Source of the DNA: Penium margaritaceum
Lineage: Eukaryota; Streptophyta; Zygnematophyceae; Desmidiales; Peniaceae
Length of the DNA: 64,000 nt
Reading direction: 5' to 3'
NCBI GenBank assembly: GCA_023375785.1
Contig: SZWC01000089.1
Location: forward strand, 62,342-126,341
In this document: piece after piece, positions 46,401-58,970 of the stretch
Position numbering within the stretch: the stretch's first letter is position 1
Layout of the letters: every line of letters begins with the position of its first letter
Position numbers and translations under genes: made by a program
The notes under the pieces: generated by a model
Database searches by the model: none
The model's input: only the letters and a program-made list of their open reading frames with translations
What the model was told of the DNA's origin: nothing

Positions 46401-46916
46401 GTAATTCTTGAAAGCCCTACAATCTCCTGTCGAATGCCTTGTCTTGCCACGGTTATGGCACTTCTGAGGTATTTTGAACCCATTCTACTACCACCATTGA
46501 CTCTTCCTTCACGGCCACTGTTACCGATTCCACATGTACCACAAAAGGGGCTGTTCCCATGGCAACCTTATAGTGTGGAATCAGGAAGGATATACGCCTC
46601 ATTTCCATTCTGTTCCTCATCGGGCATGTTCTCCAACACTACCTCATAGTTCCAATCCTCCTCTTTCCATCTGGCAAATTGGTAACCAACAAACCCCATG
46701 ATGTAGGTACCACCATGTAAAGGGAAATAGCCTGTATATTGGTGTTGATTTTCTAGTTTTTTTGGGGTCATTTAGTGCGGCAATCCTTCAAATTGCAAGA
46801 GGCAATCCCGAATCAACTCTCCCTTGTTAACCCTAAAGAAAATCAGATTTTTAAGGGCATAGAGCTACTATATAAGAGCTGTTGACTGGTGTACCCATGT
46901 AATATTTGTTGGATCT
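46401..46916 (-). pseudogene. Family B gag middle to zinc-knuckle fragment
   Basis: Minus-strand gag from the ARVHQST-type helix (46900) to the Gly/Ser linker and CHNRGK-like knuckle (46430-46460). Several stops. Its right end joins an inverted A LTR at the same point as the gag at 49800. Confidence 0.75.
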
Positions 46917-47642
46917 GGAGTAGAGAGTTAGCCTTGGAGCAGCGAATACGAGGGACTCAAACCACATCTATTGTGTTTAAGAATGATTATTGAATCCCTC
47001 TAATTAATAGAATATATGTACAGATAGACCTTGGGCAAATAAGCCCTCCTACAAGATATATGTTTTAGCCATTGAGGCTAAGGCTCACACACAAGAGTCC
47101 ACAATCTAACATAAGAGATGAAATCAGCCAAGCAGCTAGGCTGACTAGTCACCCATGACCTAGAGAGCTAGAGTATGCTCTCATGGCTCACTCTAGTGGT
47201 TGCAAAACCCACAATCCCATGTAAAATTACCATGTATCCTTGGCTAGTACACAAAGATTTCACCTTACCAAAAAACGAAACAAAGTTATGTTTATCCTAG
47301 TAAGCAAAACTCTAACAAGGCAATCCTAAGAGCAATGACCTTTTTCGATATACATCCTAATAGGTCCAGACCCTGGATCTCTTCCCTTTTTCTTGTGAGA
47401 ATAAGGCATTTAGCCGCCACCCATGGTCATCCAGACATTGGCGGTCCATGACACAAGAAACTTTGAGAATTCATATCTCCAGGGTTGACTGTTGGATCGA
47501 CCTAAATCTTGGACCATACAGAATTTTCCACTTGATCTCTCCAATTTTGAAACCAGATAAGTGATCAAAGGAGGCATCTTGTGGTTTCCAGTAACCTGAT
47601 CCTGTGGACATGAAACTGAGCCGGATGGCTTACTTCCTAACA
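46917..47642 (-). repeat. Family A LTR, inverted
   Basis: 726 bp. The plus strand starts TGTTGGATC and ends CCTAACA. Flanked by B gag (left) and B linker (right); the five bases outside differ (ATATT and CCGAC). Confidence 0.83.
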
Positions 47643-49800
47643 CCGACACATCCACTGTCCTTATCACACTATCATCCTGATTCATTGGCACTATCTGCCA
47701 GTTATGAAATGTGTGATCATCTGAGTCAAGCAACATAATCCACTGTGCTGATTTAGGAATATGAACAGGATATAACAGCTCTTCTTTCCCTAACGTCCTC
47801 ATGTCTTGGCTTTTGATGAGCTATATAGGTGGTTAGTCCCACAGTCCCTCCGTCTTGTGCTTAACATCAAATCTGACCACGACGTACCTACAAAAGCATG
47901 CATCCCATCTGCCATTATTTTCTTGTTCTAGGATCTTTGCCTATGACATGCAGCCATAATCTCTTGGGTGTGAGGCGTCTAGGTTGTTCCTTCACCCAGC
48001 CTACTCTGGTATCCTCAACTGCTTCTCTTATTACTTCTTTCTGCGTCTTCCAAGTGCGGCTACTAGAACTATGTTTAGAAGGTAATAAGCAGTTCTTCTA
48101 GCTTCAACCTAGAAGTTAAATAGGAGTTTTGCATGGAAAACAATGCGCTGTATGATGCCAAAGATACTCTTGTTCATCTACTTGGCAGTGCTAGTCCTGT
48201 TAGGCTGTAACACATATTGATGTATTGCTTGATTCTGTCTTTACTCAACTCACCTTTCCACGCATCATACTCACCACCATCATGGGTACGCAATGCGTTG
48301 ACCTTCTTGCTCGTTTGTTCCTCTACCATTGCAAAAAAAAATTTGAACTTCTCTAAAGCCTCTCCCTTTACCTAAGGGAAATAGATCCACATCTTACAGC
48401 TATAGTCATCCATAAAATTCAAGAAATCCTTGTTTATCTTATTTTAAGGAGTGTAGAACACTATGATGTTTACACACATCATAGTGAATCAAGTCCAAGA
48501 TTGCTACCACAGGTTGCCTATCAAGCTTAAAGGGCATTCTTTTTGTTTGGCTTTAGAGGCATGATTCACAGAGTTTCTTTCACTTTTCCTCATCTTCGGT
48601 CTTGAAACCCTCTATCCCATGAACCACCACATTCTGCTTCATAACGTATAGCATGCTATCGGCCACATGGCAAAAGTAGATATGCCATTGTTGAGCATCA
48701 GTGTCCTTTGTAGAGTTAGCTGGCATGGTGATGGTGTGTGGTGCAAAATTATGCTTTAAATACTCAGGCTCCTTAACCACTACCTATCCCTTGTGTGTGC
48801 TTTCAATGAGCTTGGTCTAAAGCACGTATAGCCCATCAACTTTTAGCACCTATACAACAAGACTCTCTTTGTGATAAGAGATCTTTATGTATTTTTTCTA
48901 AACAATACCAACCTCTTCCTATATAAAGACAACTTTCATGTTGTGGTGCTTCTTTTCAAACAACGACATGAGGTTTGCCGAAACAAAACGCACCACGGCG
49001 TTTATAAGATTCACGTATTTCTCAGCACCGTTCACATTGATGTTGACCAAATTTCCTCCCTCGCTTTGTGCATAGACAATGGTACTATAAGTATACCCGA
49101 GGAGATGTTGAGTGTCCCAAATGAAAATCAACTCATCCTTCTCCGTTGAAGAGTTTTCGTTCATTTTACTCTCAAATACACAGGCTCCAACATTGAGTAG
49201 TGCCACTCCCTTGGTTATTGATATGCTCTTAGGTATAATGTTTTTTATCATCTTATACTCTCCTTTGTCCTCATACCCAATATTGTTTACCTCATCTTCC
49301 TTCTTGCGAGCCCCATACTATCGTGACCACAACCCACCCTTGCCACGGTTATGGTAGTTTTGACGTATTTTGAACCCTTTCTACTACCACCATTGCCTCT
49401 TCCTCCACCACCAATGCTCTTGTTGCCACTCTCACTAGAACATGGGTTGTTACCACGGCCACCGAACTGAGCGGCATCAACAAGTATATTAGCCTCATTA
49501 CCCCTATGTTGCTCAATGCGAACACACTTAGAAAATACCTCTGAGGTCAGATCTTCCTGTTGCTAAATGCCAAAATAGTAATGAAAGAACCCCATGATCT
49601 AGATAGAACCATGAAAAGGATCGTGGCTTGTATGTAGGTATTGATCGTCCAGTTCATTTGGGTCATTAGTTGTAGCAATCATTCAATTTACGGGAGTAAG
49701 TCTGGAATCGACTCTCCCCGTTGACCCTTATCAAAATCAGTTTTTGAAGAGTAAACAGGCAATTCATAAGAGCTGTTGATTGGTGTACACTTGCAAGATT
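47643..49800 (-). pseudogene. Family B gag-protease-integrase block between two inverted A LTRs
   Basis: 2158 bp in order linker (47643-47830), integrase C-terminus and core (47840-48470), GAG-pre-integrase (48530-48700; KLCES, HIYFCHVAD), protease region (48919-49251), zinc knuckle and Gly/Ser linker (49290-49450) and gag core (49460-49800; ASVHQSTALMNCLFTLQKLI). RT, RNase H, gag start and primer site are absent. Both ends meet A LTRs, and both junctions recur elsewhere in the window. Confidence 0.8.
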
Positions 49801-50260
49801 TATTGGATCAGGAAAAGAAAAGGAGCCTTGGAGCAGCCAGCACGTGGGACTCAAAGTAAGTCAAGTATACTGAATGTTGGTTCTTTAATCACTCAATACG
49901 ATGGAGTACATACAGGGCTAGACCTTTGACTAGTCAGCCCTCTCACAAGCCATACGAGATACCCATGGAGGCTAAGGTTCACACACTAGAGTCCACAATG
50001 TTGCACAAGAGAGGAAACCAGCTCACCAATCACGTTGACCAGTCAAACACGACCTAGAGAGCTAGAAAACTCTTTCATGGCTTACTCAGAGTGGTCGCAT
50101 GACACGTTATTCCATGGAGAGTTACCATGTATCCATGGCTAGCACACAATGATCACACCTCACCTAAAGAGTAAGAAAGGTACCTTTATCCTAGTCAGCA
50201 AACTCTAACAAGAAATTCCTAAGACCAAGGACGTTTTAGATGTTTTTCCCATAAAGTCTT
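49801..50260 (-). repeat. Family A LTR, inverted, first part (continues at 63845)
   Basis: Plus strand starts TATTGGATC. Interrupted at 50260 by a family B element and resumes after it, together forming one LTR that runs past the right edge. Confidence 0.83.
50256..50260. repeat. 5-bp target duplication of the family B element (GTCTT), left
   Basis: GTCTT borders the LTR end TGTCAACC; the identical word follows the other LTR at 63840-63844. Confidence 0.88.
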
Positions 50261-50999
50261 TGTCAACCTGCTTGAGACGACGGTCTAGATGACGGGTTCC
50301 GACACAATGGTGCCCACCGATTGCTCTTGGTCTTGCAACCAAGAGGTGATATCACCCTTAGAGCCAATGTTCCATGCTAAGCAGTTCATAGGAATCAATT
50401 CCTCGCACTTTGTCCTTACCACCTGGTCACTTTGGCACGAGGAGCGAACTCCTGGGGCTTAGACCAACCAATGCTTCTTTAGTGTCTGCCTGTGGTGGAT
50501 AACTCTGTTAGGAGTCTCAAAGGTAACAATTGTACTTGTTGATAGGCCACTGACAGTTCTTGTAGTCCTAGAGCAAGCCTCTAGCCTAAGCGCACAGTGG
50601 CTCCTTGGATGAGTCAATTTGGAGGCAATCTGGATTCCATCATCCCCCCTGCCTACATGGCACTCCCTATGACTGCCAAGTGACGCCAACCACCAGGAAA
50701 GACCTTGGAATGTTCTAAGATGTCTCTTAGTCATTGGGCTGGGATTTGCCCCAGGGACCTCTTGCTCCAGAGAACTCTAGAATGTCTACGCCAAAAGGAG
50801 TTGTCCTAGGTAGTGTTTGGTGGCTATACTATCCAGTTTAGACCAAGGGGACTTGCTCCAAAGGAGCAGTGTATGCTTTCTCTATCTAGAGAAGACTTAG
50901 GGGACTCACTCCAAGAGAGCAGTGCATACCCAGTCCGTCCTCTGCATGTCCAAATTTCAACGATGGACAAGGAGCATATCGCGTCAACAAACTCTCCTT
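50261..50999 (-). repeat. Family B 3' LTR
   Basis: 739 bp; on the minus strand starts TGTTGACG and ends GGTTGACA, followed by the GTCTT target copy. Confidence 0.87.
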
Positions 51000-51012
51000 T
51001 GCACCTTTGTCC

Positions 51013-54000
51013 ATTAGCTCTGAGATCTCTCCTCTCTCCAACACTCTAAGCCTTGGTCTTTGTCCACAGCTTTGACCATACCGATGCCTTGAGTATCTGT
51101 AGAGTGCAGCTCGCTGTCCTACGCCATTGTCATACAATCTTTGAGCATCTTCCTGGCCTCCACGTATTCCAGGTCCACGATCTCGTTTGTGACCAGAACG
51201 CGTGAGTAGTGGTACTTGATGTCGATGTGCTTGGTCCGCCGGGAGATGACATCATCGTGTGCCATATTCATGGCACTCTTGTTGTCAATGCGCACCTCTG
51301 TTGCTTCCGATTATGGCACTTTCATCTTGGCAAGTAAACTGCGTAGCCACTGAATCTTCTTGCATGCTTCTGACAGAGCAATTTACTCTGCCTCAGCCCT
51401 GAGAGGGAGACACAGGCTTCCTTTCTGCTTGCCTAAGAGACTGCACCACTGTTCAAGAGGCACACAAAGCCATACATGGGCGTTTTGTCACCGATTCTTC
51501 CTCCCCAATTGGCGTCTATGTAACACACCAGCCGCAGCAGGCCAGATCCTTCTTGGCCTCTAAACTGGATTCCCATGTGTCGTGTCGTGTGTAGATAACG
51601 CATGATGTGCTTCACTGCTTGCCAGTGTTGTGGCCATGGATTGGCTACAAACCGACTCACTTGTACCACAGCATAGCACATGTCAGGGCGTGTTCCTACC
51701 ATACCATACATGAACTTGCCAGCAACAAACTAGTAGGGAATGTTCTCCATCTCACGCCATTGTGCTTCCATGCTGGGGCTCATGGAGGACGAGAGCTTGA
51801 TGTCTCTTGTCATGGTTGTGCTGATGGGCTCGCAGTTCTCCATGTTGTAGCACTTGAGGACCTCCATGATGTACTTGGTCTGGTTCAGCTCGATGGTGCG
51901 TGCTACTCGATTGCGGTGGACGGTTATCCTGAGGTAGAACTCAAGCAGCCCCGTGTCCTTTATCTTAAACCATTTGCTCATATATGTCTTCAGCGTTTTC
52001 AACAGCATGACTGAGATCAAGCAGATGATCAGGTCATCCACGTACAATTCAACCAACATCAAGCCTTGCTCATCCTCTTGCATATAGACACTTTTCTGGC
52101 AATGCGTGAAGGTGAGCCTGGCCATGAAGTTGTCCATCTTCTTCTACCACATCCTTGGAGCCTGTTTCAGCCCATAGAATTATTTGACCAGTTTGCAAAC
52201 CTTGCCCTCTAGAGCTTTCACTCCCTCCAGCACTTCCATTAGCAATTCTTTGTCTAGCTTCCGGTAACGGAAAGCTTTCTTGATGTGCATCTGGTGGACC
52301 TCCAGATCGTTTGGAGCACAATGCCCAATATCGATATAATGGAGGCAAAGGTGATGACAGGCGCAAAGGTCTCCTCGTACTCTGAGCCTACACACTAGGA
52401 AATACCTTTGCCACAACTCTTGCCTTGTACTTGTCGATAGTACCATCCTGTTTGAACTTTTTCCGGAGGATCCACTTTGATTCGACCACGTGCGCGTTTG
52501 GGGGCCTGTCCACCAGGACCCATGGTGCGTTCTCTGAAATGGATGCGAGTTCGCTATCCACTGCCTCCTTCCACTTGGATGCATCTGGCATGTTCATAGC
52601 CTCCGTAACGATCACAAGCTGTCCCTGAGCCAAGCATGACCAGCTGAGTCCGGTCGATTCGGCTCTCTCAGCTTCGTACTTGGGCTGAGGTTTCTTTTGG
52701 TGTGTCCTACGCGAGTGTTGGTGATGGTGCTTCAAGGCTTAGTTCCTTCTGTTGCTCCTTTGGTGCCAGTGATCCGTTGTTTGAGGAAGAGCCACTGGTC
52801 TCAGAGTTTGACTCAGACGCCTCGTACAACTCAAAGTCAGTATCAGAGTTCGTCGCTGTGTCAGCCTGCATAGCCACCTCCTTGTTGCTCCAACCTTCAT
52901 TTGCACCACCTGCCAGTTCTCAGGTGCCTGATCATCTGACTCGAGCAACACAACCCACTATCCTGATTTGGGAGCATGGACATGATCCAACGACTCTCCT
53001 TTGCCAAGCGTCCTTTGTTTAAACTTGACATCTCGGTTCCTGAAGAGCTTTCCAGCCGCTTGGTCCCATAGCCTATATGTCTTGTGTGCAGTGTTGTATC
53101 CGACCATTACACACTTACAAGCACGTGCATCCAGCTTGCCACTTCCTTCTCCTGCTTGGACGTTTGTCCAAGCAGTACAGCCAAATACCCTCAAGTCTGA
53201 GGAATCTGGCTTCTTCCCTGACCATGCTTCTTGTGGCGTGTTGAGCTGCTTGTCTTGCTGCTTCTTACCATGCCTTCCAAGATCGGCTACCGGAGTGAGA
53301 TTCACTAGGTAGCAAGCAGCTCATGCAGCTTCATCCCAGAGCGAGGTGGGAGTTTGGCGTCAAAGACCATGCTTGATGTCATACCGAGGATGGTCCGATT
53401 CATCCTCTCAGCACCGCCATTACTCTAGGGGGTGTAAGGCGTGGTGGTCTGGTGGTTGATGGCGTGTTGGCTCAACCAGCCTTTGCACTCCTACTCACCA
53501 CCGTTGTCCGTGTGCCGTGCCTGGACCTTCTTGCTTGTCAGCCGCTCTACCATCGCGACAAAATCTTGCAGCTTCTCCTTGACCTCTCCCTTTCTCTTAA
53601 AGAAGTAGATCCACATCTTGCGACTGTGGTCATACATGAAGGTCAAGAAATACTTGCTGCCACCATTCAAAGGAGTGCCGAATGGTCCGCTCACATCAGA
53701 GTGAATCAGGTCTAAGATTGCTACTACACGTTGCCCTTTACGCTCAAAGGGCTTTCTCTTTGCCTTGCCTTGGAGGCATGGCTCACACAGCTTGTTGCAC
53801 TTTCCCTCATCCTTGGCCTTGCATCCTTTCATCCCATGAACCACTTCGTGTTGTTCCATAGCTTGTAGTGTGCTGTCGGCAACATGGCCAAACAACATAT
53901 GCCACAACTCAACATCTGTGTCAGTGGAGTTGGCCGCCATGGTGACGGCCTGTGGTGAAACATCAGGCTTTGGAAACTTGGGCTCTTCAGCCGCTGCATA

Positions 54001-55310
54001 TCCCTCGCTTGTACTCTCAAGGGGCTTGGTTTACAACACGTAGAGCCTATCAACTATTGGGACTTGTGCAACAAGATACTCCTTGGGATAAGAGATCTTG
54101 ATATCCTTGTTCTTCACGATCACGGCCTCCTCCTCTGTGAAGACGACCGTCATGTTGTGGTCCGTGATTTTGGACACTGAGAAGAGGTTTGCCGCAAAAG
54201 ATGGCATGTAGATGACATTCTCCAACTTCAAGTCTTTTTCAGCACCGCTCACGTTTATGCTAGTCAACTTACCTTCCTTACCTTCTGCATGGACAAGGCT
54301 GCCGTTTGCACATTTGAAGCCGCGTTCGGTGTCCCGAAATGAGATGAATCCATCCTTCTCCTTTGAAGAGTGGTGATTTGTGCTAGAGTGGAGCTCGTAG
54401 GCGCCACGCTTGAGCAGTGTCGCTCCGCTGGTTGCCGGCATGCTCTCAGCCATCATGTTTGTCCACTCCTTATCTTTTCCTTTGCCCTTGTTTCTACCAC
54501 CATTATCTTCGTCTTCCTTCTTGGGAACCCTGCACTCCCGTGCCCAATGCTAAGGCTTGCCACAGTTATGGTACGTTCCAGGACGCTTTGAACCCTTTCC
54601 ATCGCCACCGTTGCCTTTTTCTCCACTGCCATCGCTTCCACTGCCACTCTTACCGGAAGAAGAGTTGTTGCCGTGACCACCGTACTATGCAGCATAGGCT
54701 GAAATGTTAGCCTCACTACCGCTAGAACGCATGGCCTTGTTGCGCACGGACTCGGATCTGCCTCATACGTCAAACCCTCCTCCTTCCAACCGCCCAAGAC
54801 AGTGATCAGAGGACCCCAGCTTTTAGGTAGCACCATGAGAAGGATCATGAACTACATGTTGGTGCCAATTTCCCGGTTCATTTGGGTCACTTGCTGCATA
54901 AGTCCTTCAGTATGCAATAGGAAGTCTGGAATCGACTCTCCCTTGCTGGCCCTCATCGAAATCAGCTTTTGAAGGATGAAGAGGTGATTAGCATGAGGCG
55001 TTGATTCGAGTACCCGTGCAAGTTTCCCATACACCTTTTATGCATATGTGATACCTTGTAGGTGGACATGGTGTGACTCATGCACTGATGTCATAAGAAT
55101 CGCAAGCGCCGTGTCGTTTTTGACATTCTATGCTTCATATCCAGTATCTATTTCTAGAGGTTCAATATCTTCTCTAAGGAACATTGTCAAGTAGCCATGC
55201 ACCCCCATGACAGTCTCAAATTGCCATTCACACAAGGGAAAACCTATCCCTTTGAACTTTGACATCCCACCGTTGACCTGCTTAAGAATGAGCGTCGCGG
55301 ATGTCGTCAT
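51013..55310 (-). pseudogene. Family B gag-pol polyprotein, decayed
   Basis: ATG at 55310 (MTTSATLILKQVNGGMSKFKG). Gag spans 55310-54620, frameshifted after ~60 codons, with a zinc-knuckle remnant near 54550. Protease block 54456-54031 (141 codons; ELHSSTNHHSSKEKDGF at the active-site region). GAG-pre-integrase 53940-53800 (LWHMLFGHVAD, LCEPCLQGKAKRK), integrase 53790-53100 (LIHSDVSGPF, HTDNGGE at the second Asp, GYNTAHKTYRLWDQ). Acidic linker 52950-52740. RT start at 52735-52388 (ESKWILRKKFKQD, KARVVAK), RT body in shifting frames to 51730 with YVDDLI (near 52040). RNase H 51711-51013 with YIDANWGG. Stop complementary to 51013-51015. Frame breaks: near 55130, 54500, 53300, 52380, 52140 and 51720. 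Confidence 0.85.
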
Positions 55311-55674
55311 ACCGCTTCTCTCTTTCTCTACTTCGTTGAGGCCGATGTAGGTTGATGTAGGCTCTTGTCTGCTACTGTTTCAGAAGGTGAAAATCCGCTA
55401 TTCAACCCTTCCCCGATCATCACCTTCAAATAGAGAAGAATGTACACTAGAAAATACAAGGTTGTGCCTCCAAGGGTAGAGCTTATCTGGGTTAGGGTTG
55501 AATGGTCGTAGCTCCAAGGGCTGAGCTTATCCTTCGCCCTTGTTTGTTAAGTGCCAGCACCCGGCGTCTGACCTGATGGAGCAGATGGAGCAGATGTATA
55601 TTGCAAGACTGAGAGGGCAAGAGAGTGCACAGAAGCTGTGCCTTACAACTAGTCAGTATGGGCGCATACCCCTT

Positions 55675-55700
55675 TGTCAACATGCCTGAGGTGACGGTCT
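55675..55700 (-). repeat. Family B 5' LTR, inner 26 bp (continues at 63371)
   Basis: TGTCAACATGCCTGAGG.. in plus orientation, the inner LTR end, cut by the family A insertion at 55701. Confidence 0.85.
55696..55700. repeat. 5-bp target duplication of the nested family A element (GGTCT)
   Basis: GGTCT here and GGTGT at 63371-63375, one mismatch. Other B LTRs read GGTCTAGAAAA across this point. Confidence 0.8.
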
Positions 55701-56431
55701 TGTTGGGAAAGGAGCCATCCGGCTCTATTTCAGGTCCACAGGATTAAGTTCCAAGAAACTACTAGATACCTGATCGGATTGTCAAATTGAGTTCACCATT
55801 GGAAAGATCAGGTGGCAAAATGTCTACGGCCCAAGTTCGAGGACGATCCAACAAGCGGATTGGGAGGTATGGATTTTCGAAGTTTCCGGGGTCATGGACC
55901 GTCGAAATCTGGGTGACCATGGGCAATTGCTCTATGCCTTAGCCTGAGAAAATAAAAAAGGCATGAGGTCCAGGGTCAAGATCGGATGGGAGAAATATCC
56001 AAAAAGGTCCTAGATTCTTGGGTTGCATTGTAAGAGTGTGCTGACTAGGAAAAAGGTACCTCTCCTTACGTTTTAGGTGAGGTGAGATCCTTGTGTACTA
56101 GCCATGGACACATGGCAATTCTCCATGGGATTGTGGGTTGTGTAACCACAAGGAGTGTGCCATGAGAGCATTTTCTAGCTCTCTAGGTTGTGTGTGAGTG
56201 GTCAGCCTGGTTGTTAGCCTATTTTCTCTCTTGTGTGAGATTATGACTCTAGTGTGTGAGCCTTAACCTCCATGGCGTAGTAGTGTGGCTTGTGAGAGGA
56301 TTGACTTGCCCAAGCTCCATATGTTTTCCATCTTTTTGAGTGATCGAATAACCATTCTTTAGCACAAGTGATGCCCTTCTAGTCCCTCATGTTTGCTGCT
56401 CCAAGGCTCGCTCTCTCCATCAGTTCCAACA
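55701..56431 (+). repeat. Family A 5' LTR
   Basis: 731 bp with canonical TGTTGG..CCAACA ends; the cleanest A LTR in the window. Confidence 0.9.
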
Positions 56432-56445
56432 CTTGGTATCAGAGC
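56432..56445 (+). promoter_or_regulatory. Primer-binding site, family A
   Basis: CTTGGTATCAGAGC, an exact TGGTATCAGAGC core complementary to initiator-Met tRNA. Confidence 0.9.
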
Positions 56446-58797
56446 AAAGTTCTGCAACTTTCAGCCAGCACAGGCTGTCATTTTGAGAGTGACGGGTAAG
56501 GGTGAAACCTTCACCAAATTTGAGGATCAACCACTAGATACTCACGGTCAAGAGATAAGCTTTCAAACGAGCCCAAGGTTGCAAAGAGCCAACAGTTGGA
56601 TTGAGAGTTATGCTCAAAACGAGGTCAGCCAACGCTGCACCTTTCTCTATGAGTAAGACCGTCGCCTTGTGGTGGCCATAACTATCTCTTTTCTCCGTCA
56701 AATTTAATAAGTAGCACATGCAAATTGAAGTATTTTTCCTCAGCTTTCCATTGGTGCAAAAACTATTTGCATTACATTGGTATATTTGGGAGAAACACCG
56801 TTTACAAGCTGGCTGGTCTGAGCTGGAGTACGAGCACCAACATACCCTGTTTTCAAAAGGGCATATCTCTGAAAATCCCCCATTGATGACCCTGTTTTAT
56901 GGGTCAATCTGAAAAGTTTTGAAATGCATTTTCTAGTAGTGGGCTCAGTGTTTCCACATTCCCAGTTTGCTGGCCTCTACATTCCATTTTCCGTCAGACA
57001 AATTTCCGACAGAAGCAGCAGCGGAAGCAGGGGTAGCTCCACCACACAAGGGCAACGCTGGGCATCACCAAAGCTCAAAATGGCACCAGCATGCCTGGTA
57101 ACACCAGCCCAGCCCTTGGAGAGGCTGGAAGGATGCGCCAACTTCACGCTTTGGAAAATCTGAACCCGCCTCCTTTTGGAAGAGAGGGGCTTGTGGGAGG
57201 TGGTGAGCGGCGACGAGTGCGCTCCACCTCCACAGGCAAAAGGCATCACCGCAACAGAGTTGGTGGCGCAAAAGATACTGTAGAAAGGTGCAAGAGATGT
57301 AAGTTAATCTACAACTGCAGCAGCAGCATATGAGGAGTGGAAGAAAAAGGACACGCAAGCCTACAAGCTGCTTGTCAACATCATCTCCAACCCGCATCTT
57401 CAATAGGTGAGTGACAAGGGTACTGCAAAAGAGGGATGGGACACGTTGTGCAAGAAGTATGAGAGCAAGGATCCCTCATTCCTCGTGCTTTTGGAGGACA
57501 AGATGATGGCATTGAAAATGCAGGGTGGAGAAGGCATGAAGGCATACTTGGACATGGCAAAGGAGCTAGCAAAGCAGCTGAAAGCGGCCGGCAACCCTGT
57601 GAAAGACATGCGCTTTGTCCCCCTCTTGCTAAGCTGACTCCCAACGAGCCATGACACGGTGCAAGAGACATTGGAGTACGAGCCAACTCTCGACGTGGAA
57701 TTCATCTGCATGCACCTGGTGCAATTAGAAAAGTGTTGCAATGCAGGAAAGCACAATGGCGGCAGTAACAGCAGTGGAGCAGCTTTCGTAGCCATGGGCT
57801 CATACAAGCACAAGTAGCAGCAATCCGGGTTGCTAAGAGGCAAGAAGAAGGGCAAGTGCCACTATTGCTAGAAAGAGGGGCACTACAAGAAAGAGTGCTT
57901 CAAGTTCAAGAGGGACCACAAGGAGCAGTTGCACCAGTAACAAAAGCAGTAATCTCCATAGCAACAGCAACAGCTGTCATAACAACGTCAGCAGCAGCAG
58001 TAGCAACAGCAGAACAAGACCGGCATGCACCACTTTGGCAACATGAATGTGGCCAAGGAGGTGCACGACTGCCTCTTCATGGCGACATCTGACATGTCGC
58101 AGAAGGAAAAGGCAGATCTGGCATGGAAGAAGGACTCACGGTGTACCAAGAGTCTGACGCACCACAAGGAGTGGTTTACGCAGCTGCTCCCCATTCCCTC
58201 CCGACCGATTGTTCTGGGTGATGATCAAGTGGTGTATGCTCGGGGGATTGGGATTGTGGAGATGTGGTTGGAGACCGCGCGTGGCATTGAAGTGGAAGTG
58301 TTTCATGGCGTGTTGTATCTACGTGATGTTGCGTTCAACCTTCTCTTAGTGTCCTCTCTCACCAACACAGGACTGTGAGTCATTTTTGATATACCATGGT
58401 TACATCCTAGACAAAGAAACGGGAGAGGAGTTGGCCAGGTCGGTGAAGGAAGGAAACATGTACCGCCGGTTGGGGGCGACCAAGATCCCGCGCGAGCAGA
58501 GTCTTGCAGTAGCGGTGAAGGCCACACATGGCAAAATCTGGCATGCGCGCTATGGCCACATCGGCATGCGCGCGTTGTAGCAACTTCAAACGAACCAGAT
58601 GGTGCGTGACATGCCCACCATCTTTAACTTTGAGCAGCAGTCATGCATCAGCTGTTTGGAGGGGAAGCAGCATTGCAAGGCATTCTTGGGAGTAGGGGAG
58701 CGCGCAAAGGAGATGCTAGAGCTTGTCCACACGGACTTTTATGGCCTGATGTAGACCTAGCGCTTTGGAAGCTCTTGGTATTTTCTCACCTTCATTG

Positions 58798-58970
58798 ATG
58801 ATTTCAGCCGTTACACTACTGTGTACTTCCTTTCCTCCAAGGACCAGTGCTTTGATAGGTTCAAGGAGTTCAAGGCCATGGTGGAGAGCCAGACTGGCCA
58901 GAAAATCAAGGTACTGCGCAGTGACCGCGGTGGAGAGTACTTGAGCAAGGAGTTCGGAGACTACCTCACA
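58798..58970 (+). repeat. 173-bp integrase direct repeat, first copy
   Basis: Encodes TFIDDFSRYTTVYFL through GGEYLSKEF. Aligns gaplessly to 60088-60260 with 19 differences by eye. Confidence 0.85.
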
